Source: Cotesia glomerata (Eukaryota > Arthropoda > Insecta > Hymenoptera > Braconidae). From it: a stretch of DNA of 64,000 nucleotides. Position numbers and translations under genes: made by a program. Of this stretch, positions 1-9,600 are shown one piece after another. The stretch lies in assembly GCF_020080835.1 (NCBI RefSeq), contig NC_058162.1:23318144-23382143 (forward strand), in the 5' to 3' direction. Positions within the stretch are counted from its first letter, which is position 1. Each line of letters starts with the position of its first letter. The notes under the pieces are model-generated. The model saw nothing but the letters and a program-made list of their open reading frames with translations. It was not told the DNA's origin and did not search any database.

Positions 1-107
1 TAAATAAAATGATTAATTTTATAATCCTTTTTAATCCTGTCAAATCATCTAAGTAATTTTAAATCATATCTTCTATGAGCATTTAATACTGTGAAATCAT
101 TATGAAA

Positions 108-290
108 AGTTAGCCGACATCTCAAAATTTTTTATTGAAAAAATTTCAATTAAACAATTTAAAAAAAAATTTCATATGTGAAAAACTTGAAAAACTATAA
201 GTGCAATTTTTTATAAATATCTTTTTAGTTGTAATTTATTTAATGAAAAAAAATTAAAAATTTTTAGACCTTCTAACTTCACTGTTATAA
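108..290. mobile_element. GCCGAC-family MITE, partial copy
   Basis: It begins with the family end TTAGCCGACAT and continues with the characteristic order of A-rich, TTTCATATGTG, AACTTGAAAAACTATAAGTGC and T-rich blocks seen in the other copies. The second inverted end is worn away. No coding capacity. This is the most abundant repeat family in the window. Confidence 0.55.
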
Positions 291-394
291 ATCATTTCTA
301 ATAATTTTGTTTAATAAAGGAATGTAAATTAATCCCCCACAATAAATGTTAATCAAAAATAAATTCCTTCAATCCAACAAAATCTTATAAAATC

Positions 395-735
395 CAAACA
401 AATCCTTGGCTCGTATCGTTGAGCACGCGGTACCCAACAATTACGCTGGCAAAGGGCGAATTCCGATTGGCCGGGTGCTTTACGCGGGAATTGAGGAGGC
501 CAATCCTCCGATGTAGTGTTATATGCTCTTCTCTGGGCCTGTCTTTCTTCCTCCTCTTGACAGCAAACCGCCTTGTACGTCGTTCCCGAGCATCTTCGGC
601 TTTCTCTCATCTAGGGATCTCTCACTGGCAACGAAACCTTGAGTTCCGACATCCAGTGATCCCTCAGCTTTAGTCTAGTCTTCGCTGCCTTCCTGCATCT
701 ACGGTCCTCCGCGAATTACCGAGTGTAGTTATCCT
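395..735. other. GC-rich relic island, unidentified
   Basis: About 340 bases of near 50% GC sit abruptly in DNA that is otherwise about 80% AT. Short open frames exist on both strands (84-85 codons), but none shows a domain I recognise, and no splice sites frame it. The composition step suggests a decayed retroelement fragment or other insertion rather than a host exon. A second, smaller GC-richer patch follows at about 955-1110. Confidence 0.4.
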
Positions 736-739
736 TTAA

Positions 740-3637
740 AAAAACTTTATAATTAATATTCTATCACTTAAATTTACAATCAATAATATTATATTAAAAA
801 TATTTAAAATCAACCCAGTTAAGTTGATTAATTTTACCAAAAATTAGTCTTTGATACCACAATGTGATTCAGTGCTTGTTAATTGTTGGTGATAATCCTT
901 AAAATAATGGAAATTGATAAAAAGGTGGTTCTCGTAAATCTTAACATGCTCTGACATTATCGCGTAGCTCAAGTGCGTTTAATCTTGCCCCAGGATAATC
1001 TCTTTACTATTGAACCAACCACGGGGCGGTTCTTTTCCGGCCTAGCAGGTAATTCATCAGTAGAGTGTCTTGTGTTCAATCGGGTTTATCGCGAATGGTT
1101 ATCCTGCAACAGTTAAATATTTTGAAAAATTATTGAAAGTTAAATTATATATTAGGTGGTTTTTATCTTTCATAAATATATATTCCTTTTTATTTATGGA
1201 TTACTTAATTAATAGATGTGGTACTTTGATAAGCGGTAATTAATTGTTATTTAAAATCAACAGTTGGTGTTATTAAAACATTTATATTTTTTAAAAATAT
1301 AATTTAGTACCTATTAATTTTAGTTTGATTTTTAATTAAGAAATTTTTAGTTAACTTAAACATTTTTTCAAAGTTTATTTTTTACATTCCATAAATAATT
1401 AATTTTTTTTTTATTGTTCTACTTACCATAATTATCACTTTTTTCAATTAAATGTATATTCTTCACATCTTGAGAAAGAATCAATGAAAGTAGCAAACAA
1501 TAGTATCATTGTATGATACTTTTGTTCAAGCAAATATTTTTCTCATTAGCAAAAAATGTTTCTTCTTCCGTATTTATCTAAGTGCTACTTAGTTTTTTTT
1601 CTTGATAAATATGTATTTTATGTTTAAAAACAGTTTTAGAATAATAAAGCTAGCCGACATTTTTTATTTTCTTTGTTTATTAAATTGGAACTAAAATAAT
1701 TTTTTTTGAGATTATTCTTACAATTTTTCAAATTTTTTACAAAAAAATTTAATTTAAAAATTCCATATGAGAAAAGTATAACAAATTATTAATGAACATT
1801 TTTAGAAGCATTTTTTTACTGTAATTGATATATTATAAAATTAAAAAAAATTGATAACACTAAATTTAATTTTTTGATTTTTTTTCAATAATTAAATTAG
1901 AACGAAAAAATATTTTTTTAAAATTGCACTTACAGTTTTTCAAATTTTTTACAAATGAAATTTTTTTTTAATTTTTTTGTAATAACTTTTTTTTAGTAAA
2001 AAAAATTTTAAAAGTCGGCTAACTTAATTTTTATCACAGTTTTTTATAAAATTTCTTCTTACTTAAAATTTCTATATTTATGAATATATTATTGTGAATT
2101 TTTGTCCAATTACAGAAAATTTGGAATAAATAAGATTTTTAATAAATTATTCTATAAATACATAAAATAGTTTCTGTTTACTAACTTTACAATTTTTTTT
2201 TTTAATTTTTCAATTTTTAATGAATCCAGTGAAATAATTGCTATACATAAATTGAGGTTATGTCTAATTATCATGGCAAAAAAGTCGCCATACCTAGTAA
2301 GGGAAAATCTGAAAATGTTTAAATTAAATTAAAGAAGTTGATTAAATACTAAAAAAGTATTTTTAAAAAATTTATTTATTTTTCTTTTAATTTCTTCATG
2401 TGAAACTTTTCATAATACTGAAGTCAGCTATATAATAACTGTCAATTTTTTTTATTTTTATAAAAAATCAATTACAATAAAAAAAATACTTTTAAAAATT
2501 TTCACTAGTATTTTTTTTTAATTTTTGCACGTGGAATTTCTTTACTGAATTTTTTTTCAGAACAAATTCATTGATGCTATAAAATTAAAAAACAATTATT
2601 TCTAATGTCTATCATCTTCATCAGAGTCACAATTTATAAAAAAAAATAATACTAGCGCCATATCAAAATATGACCGTGAAATTGACAAACATTAGAAATT
2701 TTTTATAATTTTATAACGATGAAATTATTATGAAAAAAGTGATACTAAAGCTAACAACTGTCAATTTTTTTTATTTTTATAAAAAATCAATAACAATAAA
2801 AAAAATGCTTCTAAAAATTTGCATTAATAATTTTTTTTACTTTTCACATAAATGGAATTTTTTTATTAAATTTTTTTCATAGTAATTTCATTATATACTA
2901 AAAAGTTATAAAAAAATTTCTAATGTCTGTTAACTTTAGTCAATTGAAAAAAAATTTAATAAAACAATTCCCTTTTTCTTCTTTTTAAAAGTATTTTTTT
3001 TAATGTGATAGATTTATTAAAAAAATTAAAAAAAAAATTGACGTTGTCAGCTACACGGAAAAAAGAAAAATAGAAAAATTACATTATATAATGTAACGTG
3101 GCGAATAATTTCAGATTGTAATTATTACAGATTTTATAAGAATTACATTGTAAAATGTAAATATGACATTGAAAGTTCTAAAAATTAACATTCAAAGTTT
3201 GAATTTAGAAAAATATTATTTCGAACTGTGATTTTTCTAGTTTTGAATACGATGGGACACTTATTATTATTTATAATTTAATTTTTCGAGTTTTTTTTTT
3301 CCGGGTAACTTCAGTATCATTATAAAAATTTATTTATACCCGCAACTAAATCGACTTAGTTAACTTCGTGCAAATAACTATTAATATTAATTACAAACAT
3401 TAATTTTAAACTATTGAATTAAATGATGTAAATTTACTAATTAAAAATTCTAATAAGGCCTTGTGGTGTGTTTAAAATTTTCCAAGCTTGTTTTAATCAA
3501 ATGATACATGCCTATGATCTGTAGCTTGCCAGAGTAAAATTATTAGGCCATAAACTCCTTAACGGTGATGGCAAACTATTATATCTTCTTTTTTCTTATA
3601 AATAGTAAATAGTTTAATGTGAATTATTTATTTTCAG
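740..3637. other. Non-coding AT-rich DNA with decayed MITEs
   Basis: No supported exon. The stretch holds homopolymer-rich sequence, a GCCGAC-family copy (1649-2030), several further half-copies of related poly-A/poly-T elements around 2400-3050, and a possible short element with ends ACACGGAAAA / TTTTTCCG at about 3055-3303. It is presumably intron or upstream flank of the SH3-domain gene. Confidence 0.5.
1649..2030. mobile_element. GCCGAC-family MITE (possibly two fused copies)
   Basis: The left end reads TAGCCGACATTTTTT (from 1651) and the right end AAAGTCGGCTAACTTAATTT (2012-2030), its inverted counterpart. The interior carries the family's paired blocks, TTGCACTTACAGTTTTTCAA and ACAAATGAAATTTTTT. 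The extra length over the usual 190-200 bases suggests a nested or duplicated copy. Confidence 0.6.
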
Positions 3638-6600
3638 GAGACTTGAAGCGACGACAGTGGAACGTCGATGAGGATATTAGAAACGAGGAAACGGAGCAAG
3701 TAAACCTTGAAGAGGATAACGACTCTCCCAAGGTATTAAGACAACTATTTCCGAGAGTTAAATCCCTCAGTGGAGGTTTTCTTCCTTTTAAATATAAAAG
3801 TTGAGACGAGGTGTTTTGCTAACATATAATTCCACTATAATAATTATTTCTTACGAGGATATAATTAACTTTTATCCTTTGTTTGGGTTTTTACTGTCTG
3901 GCTCTCATGAGAGGTAAATGTTGCAGTAAAGGTTTACCTTTTACCGATAAAATGTATTTAATAGTACAATTATTGTTAGTCGAGACATACTTGAGGTTAG
4001 TATTGCATTTACTTAAACATAAAACATTATCGGTTCTAGGAGGATGCCTGTACGTTGCAGGAGGTGGACTTGGTGGCGAATTGTCCGCTGTTACGAGTGA
4101 CACCCTCGCGTACGCCCTCGCCGGCACCAAGTTATCTGTCGTCAAGTTACAAGAGCATGGGCCAACGTCCCAGCACACTTTTGCGCCCTAAAATATCCTT
4201 GACTTGGGTACTTCGCGGACAACAGCACCAACACAATGAAGTTAACAATACCGCGAGCATTCAGGACTCTCAGATTATTCGCAAGAGCAAAGATAGGTCG
4301 TCTAGAAGGAGTGTCAAGAGTATCAAGAGCATCAAGACCAAGGAAAGTACCGAGATTATTGATCGGGATAAACATGAACGCTGCAATGTCTTGCAAGAGA
4401 TTGATAAGATTGTAAGACATGAAAAGGTATTAAATATTATGAAAATTAAGTTAGTCGACATTTAAAAATTTTTAGAATAATACGAAAAAATCACAGGTAG
4501 TTGGAATTAATAAAAATGACAAATTAAACAATCATGTTATTGTTATTATTGCGACGTTTCGACTCTTTATTGAGTCTTCATCAGGCTCTGAAAAATATAT
4601 ACATAAATTTATAAAAATAATCCAATTCTATTATGTTCTATTACAGATATTATAACAACTATAAAATCTGTTAGGAGTAAGGTCTTGAGTATAGACAAAA
4701 GTCTCACTAATATAATCCACAGATTCGGTAGAATCTGGCGCCAAGTTCCGTTCAAATCCGTTGTAAACGGAGCGCCAGACTACCGAGTGTGTTTACTGTA
4801 AGCAGAACGGTATTTCGAGGTTGCAAAATTTTATTTAATTCTACGGTACTTCTTGTTCCTAAATTTTATATTATAACAGTAATTCATACTTTATTTTACT
4901 GATACCAATTAATTATATTCAATTATGACAATTAATCTACTTGAAATTATTAAATTTTATCAGCACAAACTATAGCAAGCTCAAAAATTTCGATCCTGAC
5001 TTTTTTTCGATGTAAAAAGTGACATGCCACAGACTAAGTAATTCGACAATGCATGGTAATCCTTCAATAGATGGGAAACTACAGTTAAAAAAATAAATTT
5101 CACAGCTTGCATCTACACCCGCCAGGGTGCGCTGCAATTATTTTTACATAAACTGTAGCTTCAAGGGGATAGTTTGCTATAAAAAATGCAGCCAACTTGA
5201 GATTTAAGTTGGTACCAATTGCAAATTTTTATTATAATTACAAAAAATACTGAAATCCGAACAAAAACAGTTTCACTGTAAAAAAATCGCGCCAAGTCCA
5301 CGTTCATAAGACTATTAAGAAAAAAAAAATTTTTTTTTTCTTTACAAAAAGATATAAAATAGAAAAATTAAAAAATCCAAGTAACCGATATGATTGTATA
5401 TGATTTTCGGAAATTAAAAAAAATTTTGTTGTAAATTTAAAAATTAAGAAAAAAATTTTGGAACGTACTTGGTGTGCGTCATTGTGTATTTCAATTTTTT
5501 TAAAGTCCTAGTAAATAGATTTTACGAATTTCATGAAATGTAAAATATTTTGCAACCACGCACACTAAATACGTTCCAAAATTTTTTTCTTAATTTTTAA
5601 ATTTACAACAAAATTTTTTTTAATTTCCGAAAATCATATACAATCATATCGGTTACTTGGATTTTTTAATTTTTCTATTTTATATCTTTTTGTAAAGAAA
5701 AAAAAAATTTTTTTTTTTCTTAATAGTCTTATGAACGTGGACTTGGCGCGATTTTTTTACAGTGATACTGTTTTTGTTCGGTTTGTATTAATACAAGTAA
5801 AAATTTAGAGTATCAATTTCGGGTATTGTCGGAAAACTTCGTCAAAATGCTTTAAACGGCAAAACATTTGGTGCCTCCTGTGAGGTATGAACTCACGACC
5901 CCTGCACGGATTGATTCGAGCAGGGTGTTAGTTACCGTCGTATTGGCAGTGCCGTTTAGAGCATCCTCCATAAACGATGGTGCATCCGGGTTCTCTTGGT
6001 CATTAGAAGAGAGCTCATCTGAAGAAGAGAGCTCATCTGATGACCAAGAGAACCCGGATGCACCATCGTTTATGGAGAATGCTCTAAACGGCACTGCCAA
6101 TACGACGATGACTAACACCTTGCTCTAATCAATCCGTGCAGGGGTCGTGAGTTCATACCTCACAGGAGGCACCAAATGTTTTGTCGGAAAGTACTCAATT
6201 AGAGTAATTCCGTAATTTTTTCTTAAGTTTAAATTTTAAATTGAGTTAAAGTTAGGTTATTATTTTAGAAATAATTACACTCGGTGTAGAGGGAACATAA
6301 ATAATAATTTATTGCCCCAAGAGGAGAAAAACCCCAGTAAATGCTGAGGAAAAAACTCCTCGAAGATGTACAGAGTAGGTGTGAATGTGTTATGTATGTT
6401 TATGAATAAATATTGTATGTATATCTGATAATTGTGTGTAAGAACACAATAGGGGTGAGCTCAACCGCCTTTTAGAAATGCTGGTGTAGGAACCAGTTAA
6501 AATTGCTGGTGTAGGAACCAGTTATAATTGACACTAGTATATGAACTAGATAATGATAGATTTATTAGATAATTATTCAAAATGTAAATGATGATGATTT

Positions 6601-9600
6601 AATTTCACTGAAGACGCTTTTAATTAACCCTTCAGTACCCTCGCTATGAGAATTTTTCTCACGCAACAACATCCGGAGACACGATAGTGTCTCGCGCCAA
6701 GTACACGTCCAATATATGGCGTGAGACAACGTGTCTCTATTCTCTCATCATATGTCAACATAACCTCCTCACATATTTAGCTCTATATTTTTTTATTATT
6801 GCTAAGACACTAACACTTGACATCATTGTTAATAAGTTTCTTTTTACCAATTATGCATATATTACAAAAAATTATTGGATCTTAACAATTATTTAATATA
6901 TCGCCAGTTTGAAAACTTTTGCTTGCGCCTGTTTTCGACTCTACGAGAGATTTTACAAATTTAGGGCGAATTTTCTTATTTCCAAGTTGGCACAACTTAA
7001 CCCTGTTATTCTACCATGTAGTTAATATACTAAGTACTGAACTTAGCGCCGATATAAGTAGTTGGTCTTTAGTTTAACATTTCAATATATGACAGTAGGT
7101 GGAGCCACAAAATCATTACCGCTATATTTTAGATGTCACATTGGTTAGTCACGCGCGTCATTTAAAGTATTGTAGTAATTTTGTTTGTAATTAAATTATT
7201 ACAAAAATTCATGCATAAAGAATCAGCTGAATTACTTGAGAAGTACATATTTGGAATTTTAAAATATTTATAAAATATTTGATTATGTCACTTAATATAC
7301 TCTTTACAAAAAAAAGATATATCGCACAAAAAACAGTTTCACTGTAAACCGCCGCGCCAAGTACACGTCCAACTATTGTTACAAACTATAATAATTCAAT
7401 TTTTACAAAAAACTATTGAATCGAAAAAAAAAACGAAGTACAAAAAATTTTTTAGATTAAAAAAACATTAAAGACAGTAAATACTAAGGAAAAAAATTTA
7501 GTGTACTTGGTGTGCTATACAATTCACACTACAAGTATCAATTTTAAAAACTGTGGATAATGAAAGTATTCGAATGATGCTCACCAAATTCATTAAATTT
7601 TTTTCCTTAATATTTACTGTCTTTAATGTTTTTTTAATCTAAAAAATTTTTTGTACTTCGTTTTTTTTTTTCGATTCAATAGTTTTTTGTAAAAATTGAA
7701 TTATTATAGTTTGTAACAATAGTTGGACGTGTACTTGGCGCGGCGGTTTACAGTGAAACTGTTTTTTGTGGGATTCAACTTATAGGATGTCGCTGCAGTG
7801 CAAGTGAGACACTAAAAAGAACGTGGGTACTGAAGGGTTAAAATGGCTGCTCCGATGTGTCTTTGTCTTAAGAAAGGTTTACATTTTTCCTCTCTCTCGC
7901 CCTCTATTGGACAAACGAAAGTATCTCTGTCATACTTGTACAACAAATGGAATCTTAAAACGCATTTTATGCATAAATAAATGAAAATTTCCCAAAAAAG
8001 CGCTTCGCTCTTCGATAGATAATTTAATTATCTATCGAAGAGCGAAGCGTTTTTTTTCGAAATTTTATCACATACATGAGAAAAACACGTTTGAAAATCA
8101 ACTATAAACCGCTCTTAAAGACGCAATTGACGAACGCGATGGCGTTATTAATTAATTTATTCCCGAGTTTATTAATTTAATTCTCAGTAATATTTATTAA
8201 ATCTCAAGTATTAGTTAATCAGAATATGAATAAATAACGTGATTAATTATTATTAGTGAGTAGACAGCAATAAATCTTTAGTTTAAGAGCGGTTTATAGT
8301 TGATTTTCAAACGTGTTTTTCTCATGTATGTGATAAAATTTCGAAAAAAAAACGCTTCGCTCTTCGATAGATAATTAAATTATCTATCGAAGAGGGAAGC
8401 GCTTTTTTGGAAAATTTTCATTTATTTATGCATAAAATGCGTTTTAAGATTCCATTTGTTGTACAAGTATGACAGAGATACTTTCGTTTGTCCAATAGAG
8501 GGCGAGAGAGAGGAAAAATGTAAACCCTTCTTAATTAAAATGAATATTAATAATATCTTGACGTGAAAAAAGGGCTCGTATTGCTACTATTGTTTTTGTA
8601 CAACCGAACTGCGACCAAACCACGCTGACTCGTGCCGGCCGGCTTCTCCCTCATTTGTTATTTGCGCATGAGCGGCAACCATAATTTTGACGAAGTTTTC
8701 CGATAATACCATAAATTGATACTCAAAATTGCACGCCTCATAGCGCGAAGCGCGTGAGGTTGTGCTTTATACTCGACTCGTCAAGTTCAAGCAATTTTGT
8801 GATCTTTAAATGCCTCTATCACAAGCATACTACACTTATACAATGATATAAGTAGATGTACACCGAAAAAACACTTAAATTAAACCATCTTTTACTTTCT
8901 AAAATCATTTTAAGTTGCTATTTTGAAAAAAAAAACGTTTTGAAAAAAATTTTACGTGGACGTCCGGATGTCACCCCATTTTGGATGTACCAACGATTAC
9001 TCCCGAATAAATTGATATTTTAAGACCGGACCTTTTTTATTAGTTTAAGAATTCGATGAACTGGGTCCGTATTTCATATCAGTGGCCTAGTTTGCGTATT
9101 TTTTTTTTAATTGAATTTTTATTAAAATTCACTACGATACAACCGTACAAAGCCAAACGAACTTTTCTTATTTGTCACGTAAAAACTATGGCACCACTTG
9201 ATCAAGCTAGATTTTTTTAGACTGCGTGCGCATATGACAAGAAAAAAGGGCGCCGATGTTTAAAAAAAAAATAAAAAATACTCTGTAAGAAATTACTTAA
9301 TTATAATTTTTTTTTTTTTTTAATCAATTACACAATTAATTGTTTTCTTAAAAAATGAATGAGCGTTATGAGGCGTGCACTTTTGGATTTTCCAAACTTT
9401 TTTTACTTGTATTAATACAAATTATATTAGTGAGACTTTTGTCTATACTCAAGACCTTACTCCAAACAAAATCTTACCATAACTAGTACATGAAAGTAAT
9501 CAAACAAATAATGTATGTGAAAAAATTGTTTATCTGAGAACACATTCTATTTTTCCTTTTTTTGTAAATAATTAAATAAATATGTAAAATAAAATTGGTA

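Larger units (their letters stand above)
4674..9463. mobile_element. 4.8-kb composite element with 43-bp terminal inverted repeats
   Basis: The block starting GGAGTAAGGTCTTGAGTATA at 4674-4716 recurs perfectly inverted at 9421-9463. A second inverted pair lies just inside (TTGTATTAATACAAGTAAAA at about 5782 versus about 9400), and a third pair follows (5810-5848 versus 8684-8722, the AACTTCGTCAAAAT block). The interior is a set of nested palindromes, annotated separately. No transposase reading frame is visible. The element fills most of the intron between exons 2 and 3 of the SH3-domain gene. Adjacent target-site duplication is not clear. Either a large non-autonomous DNA transposon that received later insertions or several elements that share ends. 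Confidence 0.7.

Noticed and set aside
353..673. Opposing 84-85-codon frames in the GC-rich island
   Set aside because: GC-rich DNA has fewer stops by chance; the peptides show no recognisable domain and no exon borders.
5852..6128. Two overlapping acidic open frames (86 and 88 codons) on opposite strands
   Set aside because: They are mirror readings of one palindrome; no start context, no splice sites, no domain. Kept only as part of the palindrome.
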